Assembly: GCA_031552995.1 (NCBI GenBank)
Contig: JAVBMB010000058.1
Coordinates: 1 to 42,290, forward strand
Direction: 5' to 3'
DNA: 42,290 nt
Source of the DNA: JAVBMB01 sp031552995
Lineage (GTDB): Bacteria > Bacillota > Clostridia > Oscillospirales > Butyricicoccaceae
Of the stretch, positions 15,955-24,278 are shown piece after piece. Each line of letters opens with the position of its first letter. The first letter of the stretch is position 1. The notes beneath the pieces were generated by a model, which saw only the letters and a list, made by a program, of their open reading frames with translations, made no database searches and had not been told where the DNA came from. The position numbers were made by a program, and so were the translations under genes.

Positions 15955-16762
15955 GGGTGTGCTTACAATAATAATCTGTGCAATATTTGCCGCGTGCGCG
16001 CTTTTTGTATACGCGAGGTTTGTCGAGCCTTCGATGCTGCGTGTCGTGAATCAGACCATATCATCACCGCTCGTGCGCGGGCAGGTGCGCGTGCTGATGT
16101 TTTCCGACCTGCATGTTGGCAACGGCATGGACAGCGACAGACTAATGGCCGTCGCGCAAAAAATAACAGAAGCAAGGCCGGATGTCGTTGTCTTCCTCGG
16201 TGACCTGTTTGAGAACTATAGCAAATACACCGGCGGGGATGAAGAAGAGATTGCCGGGATTTTATCGCTGCCTGATTTGCCGGATGCGAAGAAATACGCG
16301 GTTTTTGGCAATCACGATCTTGGCGGCGGCGCGAAAAGCGCGTTTGAGGATATCTTCGAAAAAGCCGATTTTACGGTGCTTGTCAACCAAAACGTAGAGC
16401 TTGATTGCAACATCAACCTGATCGGTGGCGCGGATGTTATATTCGGCACGCCTGATATCCCCGGCCTTGTAAGGCAGTATATGTTCAACCTACTGTTGCT
16501 GCACGAGCCGGATTATGCCGACCGGGTGGCGAATGTGCAGCTTCAGCTTTCGGCGCACACACACGGCGGTCAAGTGCGACTTCCTTTTACAAAGGCGCTT
16601 ATTTTGCCTCAATACGGCACAAAATATATTGCCGGGCTGTATTACAAAGCTGACGGCAATCAGATTTACGTCACAAAAGGTGTCGGCATGTCAACGCTGC
16701 CGTTCCGCTTTGCCGCTGTGCCGGAGATAAATATTAGTACAATAAAAGGTGACGATAAATGA
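15938..16762 (+). CDS. Membrane-anchored calcineurin-like metallophosphoesterase
   Basis: A 274-aa protein with an N-terminal membrane anchor (residues ~7-26) and a metallophosphoesterase domain. Metal ligands are visible as SDLHVG (D57, H59), LGDL (D89), GNHD (N125, H126), LLHEP (H189) and SAHTHGGQ (H207, H209). The closing HTHGGQ-x-R-L-P is typical of the YkuE/YaeI-type phosphoesterases thought to act on membrane lipids. TTG 15938 is used as start (basic MKRLLKG before the anchor, overlap with mrnC). Its TGA overlaps the rsuA ATG. Substrate not known. Confidence 0.9.
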   Translation: MKRLLKGVLTIIICAIFAACALFVYARFVEPSMLRVVNQTISSPLVRGQVRVLMFSDLHVGNGMDSDRLMAVAQKITEARPDVVVFLGDLFENYSKYTGGDEEEIAGILSLPDLPDAKKYAVFGNHDLGGGAKSAFEDIFEKADFTVLVNQNVELDCNINLIGGADVIFGTPDIPGLVRQYMFNLLLLHEPDYADRVANVQLQLSAHTHGGQVRLPFTKALILPQYGTKYIAGLYYKADGNQIYVTKGVGMSTLPFRFAAVPEINISTIKGDDK

Positions 16763-17490
16763 GAGGGCGGCTTGACAAAATCATCGCGACGGGGTTTTTG
16801 ATGTCACGAAGCGAGGCGCGCGCCGCAATAAAAGCCGGCAGGGTGTCGGTGGACGGCAGGGAAGAAAACCGAGTCGACATAAGCTGCGACAGCGCCGCGC
16901 AGAAAATATTCCTCGATGATATGCCGGCGCCGGTTCGCGAGCATATCTATCTAATGATGAACAAACCGGCCGGCGTGCTGACCGCCACGCAGGACTCGCA
17001 CTGTGAGACCGTCATCGATTTGCTGCCCGAAAAGTACCGCAATGCCGGCCTGGGCGTTGCCGGCAGGTTGGACAAGGATACCGAGGGTTTGCTGCTCATA
17101 ACATCCGACGGTGTGCTTAACCACAAGCTTACGTCTCCGAAAAGCGGGACGGACAAGCTGTATTCGGTCGAGGTCGATGCGCCGGTAACCGCCGATGACA
17201 TCAAGGCGTTTGCCGCCGGCCTTAATCTTGGTGACTTTATATCACTTCCGGCGCTGCTTCAGCCGGACACCGACAATGCCGCATCCTGTCTTGTAACAAT
17301 TACTGAGGGAAAGTTTCATCAGGTCAAACGGATGTTCGAAGCGCGCGGAAAGCGCGTAAAATATCTGAAACGGCTGAAAATAGGCACGCTTACGCTTGAT
17401 GAAGGACTTCTTGCGGGGGAGTGGAGAGCGCTTTTTGATGCGGAAATTGACGATATTTTTGACTCGGTTGGCATACTGACAAATATTTGA
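16759..17490 (+). CDS. rsuA: RsuA-family 16S rRNA pseudouridine synthase
   Basis: A 243-aa enzyme with an N-terminal S4 RNA-binding domain (residues ~1-60) and a pseudouridine synthase domain. The catalytic aspartate is D105 in GRLDKDTEGLLLITSDG; the D-T-x-G-L form fits RsuA rather than RluB/E/F, which have T-S-G-L. RsuA isomerises U516 of 16S rRNA in E. coli. The ATG overlaps the preceding stop (ATGA), with AAAGGTGA about 8 bases upstream. No terminator follows; a new promoter starts immediately after. Confidence 0.88.
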   Translation: MRGRLDKIIATGFLMSRSEARAAIKAGRVSVDGREENRVDISCDSAAQKIFLDDMPAPVREHIYLMMNKPAGVLTATQDSHCETVIDLLPEKYRNAGLGVAGRLDKDTEGLLLITSDGVLNHKLTSPKSGTDKLYSVEVDAPVTADDIKAFAAGLNLGDFISLPALLQPDTDNAASCLVTITEGKFHQVKRMFEARGKRVKYLKRLKIGTLTLDEGLLAGEWRALFDAEIDDIFDSVGILTNI

Positions 17491-17511
17491 TAAAAAAATG
17501 ATAAAAAATTG

Positions 17512-17540
17512 TTGAAAAAAGAGAATGAATGCGTTAAAAT
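17512..17540 (+). promoter_or_regulatory. Promoter of the PucR-type regulator gene
   Basis: TTGAAA (17512-17517), 17 bases, TAAAAT (17535-17540) in a very AT-rich stretch 22 bases after the rsuA stop. It would give a leader of about 40 bases to GTG 17592. Confidence 0.7.
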
Positions 17541-17591
17541 AAACATACTGCTCAAAAGTATTTTATTTAAAATAAACAAAGGGTGATTTTT

Positions 17592-18677
17592 GTGGCGGCA
17601 AGGCTGTTCCAGAGCATTCTGCTGGAAATCAAAAACAAAATACCGTTCATCATTGGTGTTGTTGATTCCTCCGGCAATATCGTCTCATGCACAGATCTTC
17701 GTTTTATTGGAGAGAATGTTGAAGCCGCAGAAGAGTTTTTCACCTCGGGCGAGGATGAAAGCGAAATTGGCGGCTATTGCTTCAAGCGTCTCGGCGGGTC
17801 GGACAGCGACACCGAGTACGCGGTTTTTGCAAGCCGCGGAGGAGAAAATGCCGCAGTCGTCTGCACGATAACCGCTGTTGCCATCAACAACAGCAAGCTG
17901 CTGTATGACGAAAAACACGACAAGCTGACATTTGTCAAGAAAATTATCCTTGACAACATCCTCCCCGGGGATATCTATATCAAATCCAGAGAGATGCAGT
18001 TTCAAAACGATGCGAAGCGTGTTGTCTATCTCATCAGGATAGAGGACAGACAGGATGTCGCTGTTGTTGATATGCTTCAAAAGATGTTCCTCGACCGCAA
18101 GAAGGACTTTATTATCACAATCAACGAGAATGAAGTCGTTCTTGTCAAGGAGTTCAAGACAGCCGAGTCAAAGGATATCGTAAAAATTGCCAAGCAAATT
18201 GACCAAGGGATGAGCGAAGAGTTCACATCCCAATATGTTATTGGCATCGGCGCCGTGTCAAATCAGCTAAAGGATATCGCCCGCTCGTTTAAAGAGGCGC
18301 AGGTTGCGGTGGAAATCGGCCGCGTGTTTGACGAGGACATCACAATTATGAACTTCGAAAACCTCGGCGTCGGCAGGCTTATCTATCAACTGCCGATTAC
18401 GATGTGCGAGATGTTTTTGTCCGAAGTATTCAAGCGCGGCTCAATCGAATCCCTCGACGAGGAGACTCTGTTCACGATTCAAAAGTTCTTCGAAAACAAC
18501 CTGAACGTGTCAGAGACATCGCGCAAGCTTTTCGTACACAGAAACACGCTTGTCTACAGGCTGGAAAAGATTAAGAAACTCACCGGGCTTGATCTGCGCG
18601 AGTTCGATAACGCTATCGTCCTCAAGGTGGCGCTGATGGTCAAAAAATATCTCAAATCAAGGGAGAGTTATAGCTGA
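17592..18677 (+). CDS. PucR/CdaR-type transcriptional regulator
   Basis: A 361-aa regulator with the PucR C-terminal helix-turn-helix at ~300-352 (NVSETSRKLFVHRNTLVYRLEKI split over the motif, then LTGLDL). The middle ~140-290 resembles the GGDEF-like domain of CdaR proteins, and the N-terminal ~130 residues look like a PAS/GAF-type sensor but have no clear ligand motif. GTG 17592 is chosen from AAAGGGTGA (about 17578-17586) 5-6 bases upstream. It sits before ftsE, separated by a 266-base leader, so control of the cell-division cluster is possible but not shown. Confidence 0.85.
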   Translation: MAARLFQSILLEIKNKIPFIIGVVDSSGNIVSCTDLRFIGENVEAAEEFFTSGEDESEIGGYCFKRLGGSDSDTEYAVFASRGGENAAVVCTITAVAINNSKLLYDEKHDKLTFVKKIILDNILPGDIYIKSREMQFQNDAKRVVYLIRIEDRQDVAVVDMLQKMFLDRKKDFIITINENEVVLVKEFKTAESKDIVKIAKQIDQGMSEEFTSQYVIGIGAVSNQLKDIARSFKEAQVAVEIGRVFDEDITIMNFENLGVGRLIYQLPITMCEMFLSEVFKRGSIESLDEETLFTIQKFFENNLNVSETSRKLFVHRNTLVYRLEKIKKLTGLDLREFDNAIVLKVALMVKKYLKSRESYS

Positions 18678-18808
18678 ATCCCTCGATTTTCTGTTGAAAC
18701 TCAGCGGAACAATTTGACATATTCTCTGTCTAATTCTGCTGTAACCGCATTTTGAAATACCCCGGCCGCGCACTGCGGCATGGCGTGAAATATTGCCGTT
18801 GCGCTGTC

Positions 18809-18857
18809 AGCACCGCCGTAACCGGAAAGCCTTTTTGGCGAACCGGCGGGCGGTGCT
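18809..18857 (+). other. Structured element in the leader upstream of ftsE
   Basis: A three-part hairpin: a 9-bp outer helix AGCACCGCC/GGCGGTGCT (18809-18817 with 18849-18857), a CCGG/CCGG helix (18822-18825 with 18843-18846), a 3x3 AAA/GAA internal loop, and a GCC/GGC tip with a T5 loop. The rest of 18678-18943 shows no gene; a possible weak promoter is TTGAAA (18694), 18 bases, CATATT (18718). Function unknown. Confidence 0.5.
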
Positions 18858-18943
18858 TGCCGTGCAAGATGGTTCTAGCATCATATTATGCGCCGTCACG
18901 CTAACAAACGCGACTGCATTTCTTCCTGCTGTGGAGGCAATAA

Positions 18944-19672
18944 ATGGTAAAATTACAGGACGTTGTAAAGACGTATGACAATGGTACAAAGGCATTAAAA
19001 GGAATTACGCTTTCCATAGACGACGGTGAGTTTGTGTTCATCGTCGGTCCGTCGGGCAGCGGAAAATCAACAATAATAAAGCTGCTCGTATCCGAAATTA
19101 CGCCGACTACAGGCAAGGTGCAGGTTGGCGGCTTCAGCGTAGGGCAGCTTCGTCAGCGCGAGATACCATTTCTGCGGCGTACCGTCGGCGTCGTCTTTCA
19201 GGATTTCCGCCTTATTGAGGACAAAACTGTCTATGAAAATGTAGCTTTTGTTATGCGTGCTGTCGGCGCGCCGATGAGAATCATCAAAAAACGTGTGCCG
19301 TATGTGCTCGATCTTGTCGGGATTCTTCATAAGGCGCGAAGATTTCCGGGTGAGCTGTCCGGCGGCGAGCAACAGCGTGTCGCTATTGCCCGCGCTCTTG
19401 TTAACAATCCCGATATTGTAATTGCCGATGAGCCGACAGGCAATCTCGATCCTGCGCGCTCACTTGAGCTTATGATGCTGTTCGACAAGATAAACGCACT
19501 TGGCACCACTGTCGTCGTTGTGACGCACGAAAAAGCTCTGGTCGACCAGTTTGGCAAACGTGTCGTCGCCATCGACGGCGGCCTGATTATCAGCGACCGC
19601 CGCGGCGGATACTTTACGCGCGAGATTGTCAGCGTTTTTGCAGGCGGGGAGGGCGAATATGAGGAGTCTTAG
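18944..19672 (+). CDS. ftsE: Cell-division ATP-binding protein FtsE
   Basis: A 242-aa ABC ATPase that, with FtsX, gates peptidoglycan hydrolases at the septum or side wall. Walker A GPSGSGKST is at residues 35-43, the signature LSGGEQQR at 138-145 and Walker B IVIADEP at 158-164. The F-Q-D-F-R-L piece in the Q-loop (residues 85-90) is typical of FtsE. GGAGG (18933-18937) precedes ATG 18944 by 6 bases. The 3' end overlaps ftsX by 14 bases. The C-terminal tail (~20 residues after IDGGLIISDRRGGYF) is of normal length. Confidence 0.96.
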   Translation: MVKLQDVVKTYDNGTKALKGITLSIDDGEFVFIVGPSGSGKSTIIKLLVSEITPTTGKVQVGGFSVGQLRQREIPFLRRTVGVVFQDFRLIEDKTVYENVAFVMRAVGAPMRIIKKRVPYVLDLVGILHKARRFPGELSGGEQQRVAIARALVNNPDIVIADEPTGNLDPARSLELMMLFDKINALGTTVVVVTHEKALVDQFGKRVVAIDGGLIISDRRGGYFTREIVSVFAGGEGEYEES

Positions 19673-20561
19673 AAATCGCCGCTCCGGTTTTGGATATTTC
19701 CTCGGCGAGGGTCTGCGAAGCGTATTTATCCATAAGTTTATGAGCTTTGCGGCGGTTACAATTATAGCGGCCTGCCTGCTGATAACGGCGACATTTACGC
19801 TTGTCGCCTATAACCTTGACCTCAAGATTAAAGACATGGGCCGCCTCAGCGAGATAATAGTATATATCGACGAGAGCCTTACGGAGGATGAGGCGCGCTT
19901 GGTCGGGACGAAAATCAGCAAGCTTGAAAATGTAGATAAAATCGTGTTCGTCACAAAGGAAGAGCTGCTTGAGGAGTTTATTAAGGAGAGCGGCGACGAT
20001 GCATATTTCCTCGAAGACTTAAACGAGAATAATCCTCTTCGTCACAGTGTACGGGTGACGATGAAAGATATATCACTGCATGCCGAAACAGTTGAAGCGT
20101 TGATGAAAATAAGCGGCGTGGCGTCGAACAACAGCGAAAAAGCGGTTTCGGACATGCTGATTCAGGTGCGGCGTGTTGTAAACCTTGTATGCTTTACACT
20201 GATAGCTATGCTCGGGGCGGTGTCGGTGTTCATCATATCAAATACCGTCAAGCTCGCAATGTTCAACCGGCGTGAGGAGATTTCCATCATGAAAATGGTC
20301 GGCGCGACAAATCATTTCATACGCGCACCGTTCATCGTCGAGGGGATGACACTGGGCTTGCTGGCGGCGATAATTGCGTTTTTTGCCCAGTGGGGCGTCT
20401 ATCACTATATAACTAAAGAGCTTCAGGCGGGAACGGCCATTTTGGAAATGGTTCCATTTTCCGGTTTTTCAACTATGCTCGCTCTGATACTCGCCGGTGT
20501 CGGTCTCGTCGTCGGCGCCGCGGGAAGCACGCTGACCATACGCCGGTTCCTCAAGGTATAG
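19659..20561 (+). CDS. ftsX: Cell-division membrane protein FtsX
   Basis: A 300-aa permease-like protein. One membrane segment near residues 27-52 is followed by an extracellular domain of ~120 residues (53-175) that in other bacteria recruits the hydrolase or its activator. Three more segments follow in ~180-298. The start ATG 19659 (MRSLRNRRSGFGYFLGEGL) lies inside the ftsE end, after GGGGAGGG. FtsX has no transport activity; it passes the ATPase signal from FtsE across the membrane. The likely partner is the M23 protein encoded next. Confidence 0.95.
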   Translation: MRSLRNRRSGFGYFLGEGLRSVFIHKFMSFAAVTIIAACLLITATFTLVAYNLDLKIKDMGRLSEIIVYIDESLTEDEARLVGTKISKLENVDKIVFVTKEELLEEFIKESGDDAYFLEDLNENNPLRHSVRVTMKDISLHAETVEALMKISGVASNNSEKAVSDMLIQVRRVVNLVCFTLIAMLGAVSVFIISNTVKLAMFNRREEISIMKMVGATNHFIRAPFIVEGMTLGLLAAIIAFFAQWGVYHYITKELQAGTAILEMVPFSGFSTMLALILAGVGLVVGAAGSTLTIRRFLKV

Positions 20562-20598
20562 CACAGGGATATCATGCATTCAAAAAGGGTGATTACAT

Positions 20599-21846
20599 TT
20601 GGCTAACAGCAAAAAAAACGTCAAGACTAACAAGAAGCCCAAGCGCAATATTACGCAGATAGTCGCAGCCGTCATTGCGGGGCTGCTTGCGCTTATGACT
20701 ATAGCGACGCTTATTGCAGGCGCATTGTCGGTTAATGCCGTCACTCAGGCTGAGATTGACGCGCTTAAGAAAAAGCTTACGCAGACGACGGCCGAAAAAA
20801 AGGCGCTGCAGGGCCAGCTTAACGATTTAAGCAGCGATAAGAGCGCGGTAAAAAAACAGATTGAGCTGCTTGACAAGCAAATAACGGCGGCCGAGGATGA
20901 GATTGTCCTTCAGGATGAGCTGCTTGTTCAGCTCGCCCAAATGATTGAAGCCAAGACACTTGAGCTTGCGCAAAGCCAGACCGCGCAGGATGAATCATAC
21001 GAAAAAGCGAGGCTACGCATAAGGTATATGGTAGAACAGGGCAGCACAAGCTATCTGACGCTGCTGCTGTCCGCCGACGATTTTGCCAGCTTTCTCTACC
21101 GGTATGAAGTCATAAAGCAGATATCCGAATCAGACACAAAAATATTTGAGAATCTGCGCGCAATCAAGGAACAGGTGGCGGCGCAAAAGCTGGCGCTTGA
21201 AGAATCCCAAGCGCTTGAAAAACAGACGCGCGAGGAAATGGAAGCCAACAAGCTTGCGCTTGAAAAGCAGATAAGCGACAAGCAAAAAACGATGGCATCA
21301 ATCGTCAATGCCGAAGAAAAGACGAAGGAAGCCTACAAGAAGATGATCGAAGAAGAAGACGCGCTCATCGACTCAATAAAGAAAAAGGCTGCCGAGCTTG
21401 CGGCGCAGAAGTCATTTATGGGCAGCTCTGACGGTAAATGGATGTGGCCGCTCTCATCGAGTCACAAGGTCATAACATGCAAGTACGGTATGCGCACACA
21501 TCCGATAACGGGTGTTTACAAGCTGCATTCCGGCGTAGATGTCCGCGCCGATAAAGGCACAAAGATATATGCCGCAAACGGCGGCGTTGTCGATACGTCG
21601 GCGTTCAGCTCTGCATGGGGGAACTATGTCGTCATCAATCACGGCGGCGGTTATGTAACGCTATATGCGCATATGAGCAGCAGGGCAGTCAAAGAGGGCG
21701 CAAAAGTCACGAAGGGTGACGTCATCGGCTATGTCGGCTCTACCGGCTACTCTACTGCGCCGCACCTGCATTTCGAGATAATGAAGGATGGACAAACATC
21801 AAATCCGCTGTCATATTTCAAGGGAATCGATTTTGATTTTAAATAG
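20599..21846 (+). CDS. Coiled-coil M23 peptidase, probable FtsEX partner
   Basis: A 415-aa cell-wall enzyme: basic N-terminus, membrane anchor (residues ~22-46), a long coiled coil (~50-275) and a LytM/M23 domain (~285-415). The zinc ligands H310 and D314 (HSGVD) and H391 (HLHFE), with H358 and H389, are all present. Unlike E. coli EnvC, which lacks ligands and only activates amidases, this protein should itself be an endopeptidase. TTG 20599 follows AAAGGGTGA by 6 bases. Position right after ftsX makes it the expected FtsEX-regulated hydrolase, in the manner of PcsB, RipC and CwlO. Confidence 0.92.
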   Translation: MANSKKNVKTNKKPKRNITQIVAAVIAGLLALMTIATLIAGALSVNAVTQAEIDALKKKLTQTTAEKKALQGQLNDLSSDKSAVKKQIELLDKQITAAEDEIVLQDELLVQLAQMIEAKTLELAQSQTAQDESYEKARLRIRYMVEQGSTSYLTLLLSADDFASFLYRYEVIKQISESDTKIFENLRAIKEQVAAQKLALEESQALEKQTREEMEANKLALEKQISDKQKTMASIVNAEEKTKEAYKKMIEEEDALIDSIKKKAAELAAQKSFMGSSDGKWMWPLSSSHKVITCKYGMRTHPITGVYKLHSGVDVRADKGTKIYAANGGVVDTSAFSSAWGNYVVINHGGGYVTLYAHMSSRAVKEGAKVTKGDVIGYVGSTGYSTAPHLHFEIMKDGQTSNPLSYFKGIDFDFK

Positions 21847-21874
21847 CAGATTATACCAATCCGAGAGGTAATAG

Positions 21875-23191
21875 ATGAAGAAGAGACAATTTTCCGCAGG
21901 CGTTGCCGTCATGCTTGTGTTGCTTGCCGTCGTCGCCACGTTTAATATCACATTTTATCTGGCGGGCGAATATTATAACAAACGCCTCGGTGACATCGAA
22001 GCGCTTGAGAAAAAATATTCAAAGTTTCAAGAGATAAGCGGCGTTGTGCAAAAATATTTTGTAGGCGAGTACGATGAGCAGGCAGCGATGGACGGCGCAA
22101 TGGCCGGATATATCGGCGGCCTTGGCGACAAATGGTCGAGCTATTACGATGCCGAGCAGACAGCCGCAATAAAAGAATCGCGCGATAACACTTATGTCGG
22201 CATTGGCGTAACGATATCTCTGCTGCCGGAGGAGCCGTTTTCCATCACAAATGTCTATAAAGACGGCCCGGCGTTCAACGCCGGAGTTCAGCCGTTTGAC
22301 ATTATAACTCATGTCGACGGCAAGTCGGTGGACGAGTTTGAAACGACGGATGACGTTGTCAGCGCCGTCAGGGGGCAGGAAGGCACAAAAGTCAGGATAA
22401 CCGTTGACCGCAAGGGCAGCAGCATGGATTTTGATATTACCAGGGGCGCTGTTTATAACGAGCAGGTTGAAGCGCGTATGCTTGACGGCGGCATAGGATA
22501 TATCTCGATAGCCGGCTTCGAAAAAAATGTCGACGTCGAGTTCAAAGAGAAGCTTGACGGGCTTGTCCAGCAGGATATAAAAGGTATCGTGTTCGATGTC
22601 CGTATGAATCCCGGCGGGTATCTGCCGGTGATGGTGAACATTCTCGATTTGCTGTTGCCCGAGGGTGATGTAATCACAATGGTAGACAGCTCGGGATATG
22701 AGGTTCCGTACAAGTCGGATGACAAAGCGCTCGGCCTGCCGATGATAGTAATTGTCAACAAATATTCAATCAGTGCCGCCGAGTTTTTCGCTATGGCACT
22801 TCAGGAATACGGCGTCGCGCTGATTGTCGGCGAAAACACCGGAGGCAAGGGCTTTGCGCAGCAGATGTTTTTCTTTGACGACGGCACAAGCCTTAATCTG
22901 TCCGTAAACCGCTACTATACCCCAAAGGGTAAAAGCCTGATCGGCGTGGGCGTCGTGCCCGATTTCGCCGTCGAGCTCACCGAGGAGCAATTGTATAACT
23001 TCTATTATATGACCGATGAAGAGGACCCGCAGCTGCAGAAAGCGATAACCGAGCTGGCCGTCAAAATCGGCGAGACTTCCGGAGCTGATGGCGGCGATCC
23101 GGCCGTGCCTGATACTACCGGGGAAACAGAGTCTACTACGGCAACCGTGCCCCAAACCTCCGCACAGACTACGGCGCCCGGCACAAATTAA
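21875..23191 (+). CDS. S41 carboxy-terminal processing protease (CtpA/CtpB-like)
   Basis: A 438-aa extracytoplasmic protease. A membrane anchor at ~8-30 is followed by a PDZ domain (~100-190) and the S41 protease domain (~200-395). The catalytic serine is S300 in NKYSISAAEFF and the lysine K325 in ENTGGKG. A Thr/Ser/Pro-rich tail (~400-438) may cross the wall. GAGAGGT precedes ATG 21875. CtpA-type proteases often sit after ftsEX and the M23 gene in Clostridia and may clip that hydrolase or other wall proteins; the substrate here is inferred from position. Confidence 0.93.
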   Translation: MKKRQFSAGVAVMLVLLAVVATFNITFYLAGEYYNKRLGDIEALEKKYSKFQEISGVVQKYFVGEYDEQAAMDGAMAGYIGGLGDKWSSYYDAEQTAAIKESRDNTYVGIGVTISLLPEEPFSITNVYKDGPAFNAGVQPFDIITHVDGKSVDEFETTDDVVSAVRGQEGTKVRITVDRKGSSMDFDITRGAVYNEQVEARMLDGGIGYISIAGFEKNVDVEFKEKLDGLVQQDIKGIVFDVRMNPGGYLPVMVNILDLLLPEGDVITMVDSSGYEVPYKSDDKALGLPMIVIVNKYSISAAEFFAMALQEYGVALIVGENTGGKGFAQQMFFFDDGTSLNLSVNRYYTPKGKSLIGVGVVPDFAVELTEEQLYNFYYMTDEEDPQLQKAITELAVKIGETSGADGGDPAVPDTTGETESTTATVPQTSAQTTAPGTN

Positions 23192-23286
23192 ATAGCTTTT
23201 TTTCAGGGCTCACTCATAAACAGACAATCATTGCCATAGTTATTGCGTATAATGGTTCTCGATACAATAACTGTGGCGGTGATTAT

Positions 23287-24081
23287 ATGTTTGGTGTACT
23301 GACGCTTGATATTGCAAAACCTGACGGCTTTTTCGAAGCCGTCAGGTTCAGGGTGGATCCGTCTTTCCGTCTTTCGTGCTTCAGCTTTACCGAGAGAATG
23401 TCGATGATATATGTAGCCGCTGTCCGTGTCCACGACGGAGCGCCGCAGGAGGTCATTGAAAAACGCTTGCGTATGGGGCTTGAATGGCTGCGAAAATCAG
23501 GTGTGAGGCGCGTTGTCGCGCCCGAGCGGGCATATGAAACGCTGCCGCAATACGGCATGGCTCCGATACGAAGCAAAACGGGGCTTCACGCTTGCGCGGC
23601 GCAGGGCGTAGCCGAGGCGCTGCAACAATTCAATATCGACCCAAAAGGCGTTTGTATCACGTTGCAAGGCGCGCGTATCGGCAGAGAGGTGCGCGATGCT
23701 ATACTTAACATAGCGACACGCGTCAGGGCGTTAAAGCTTGATTTTTCCTCACCGGACGAAGACCTTGAGGCAAAGCTGATGCGGGAATACGGCCTTGTGT
23801 GCTCTGGTCCGCCTCCGGCGGGCTGTGTACTCGTCACCGTGCTGCTCGAGCCGGATATAGAGCCGGCAGCAGGCCTCGTTCTCAATTTTACAGGCAATTA
23901 TATTCCCGGCACATGGCACGCCTCTCTTAAATGCGATGAACGTGTAATGCAGCGCGTGCCAAAAAACGCCCCCGCGGGGGAGTTTATCACCGCGTTATAC
24001 CTCACCGGGGGCATAACAATACGCGAAATTGCCGTAACAGGAAAAAACTGCCTTGACATTGAGACCGCTATGACCATATAA
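23287..24081 (+). CDS. Conserved-looking protein of unknown function with Rossmann-like core
   Basis: A 264-aa soluble protein with no signal peptide or membrane span; I do not recognise the family. Residues ~121-172 read like a Rossmann beta-alpha-beta unit: strand GVCITLQ, turn GARIGRE, helix, strand VRALKLDF, then EAKLMREYGL. This is similar in style to nucleotide-binding or shikimate-dehydrogenase-like folds, but it lacks a full G-x-G-x-x-G. GGCGGTGAT precedes ATG 23287. It follows ctpA by 95 bases and codon use looks like that of its neighbours. The greA promoter lies within its last codons. A role linked to the envelope cluster is only a guess. Confidence 0.75.
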   Translation: MFGVLTLDIAKPDGFFEAVRFRVDPSFRLSCFSFTERMSMIYVAAVRVHDGAPQEVIEKRLRMGLEWLRKSGVRRVVAPERAYETLPQYGMAPIRSKTGLHACAAQGVAEALQQFNIDPKGVCITLQGARIGREVRDAILNIATRVRALKLDFSSPDEDLEAKLMREYGLVCSGPPPAGCVLVTVLLEPDIEPAAGLVLNFTGNYIPGTWHASLKCDERVMQRVPKNAPAGEFITALYLTGGITIREIAVTGKNCLDIETAMTI

Positions 24082-24082
24082 T
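24053..24082 (+). promoter_or_regulatory. Consensus promoter for greA, inside the preceding gene end
   Basis: TTGACA (24053-24058), 18 bases, TATAAT (24077-24082). Both boxes are full consensus. A second TATAAT (24093-24098) with ATGACC (24070-24075) at 17 bases could be a tandem promoter. The first gives a greA leader of nearly 190 bases. Confidence 0.8.
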
Positions 24083-24175
24083 ACGTTAAAGGTATAATTG
24101 TTCTTTTTACAAAATATTGCTGTATTCAGCATATTATCACATTCGTTATATTTCGAGGTTAATACATCATATTTG

Positions 24176-24200
24176 CGGGGGCGCATACCCTCGGATTTTT
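24176..24200 (+). terminator. Terminator-like hairpin in the greA leader
   Basis: A 6-bp stem with one G-U pair (24176-24181 with 24188-24193), a CGCATA loop, then GATTTTT and ATTT. It lies downstream of the greA promoter and 79 bases before ATG 24279, so greA transcripts must read through it. It may also end the upstream gene's message. A second small hairpin (GGCGGC/GCCGTC, 24219-24235) follows. Confidence 0.55.
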
Positions 24201-24278
24201 ATTTGTGGCAAAAAGTCTGGCGGCACGGTGCCGTCAAAAGTATTAAAGATTACCGATAAGAATAAAGGGGATCAGGAA

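Noticed and set aside
18793..18978. Small open frame (61 codons) across the ftsE leader
   Set aside because: It has no ribosome site, overlaps the ftsE start out of frame and coincides with a strong hairpin, so RNA structure explains the region better.
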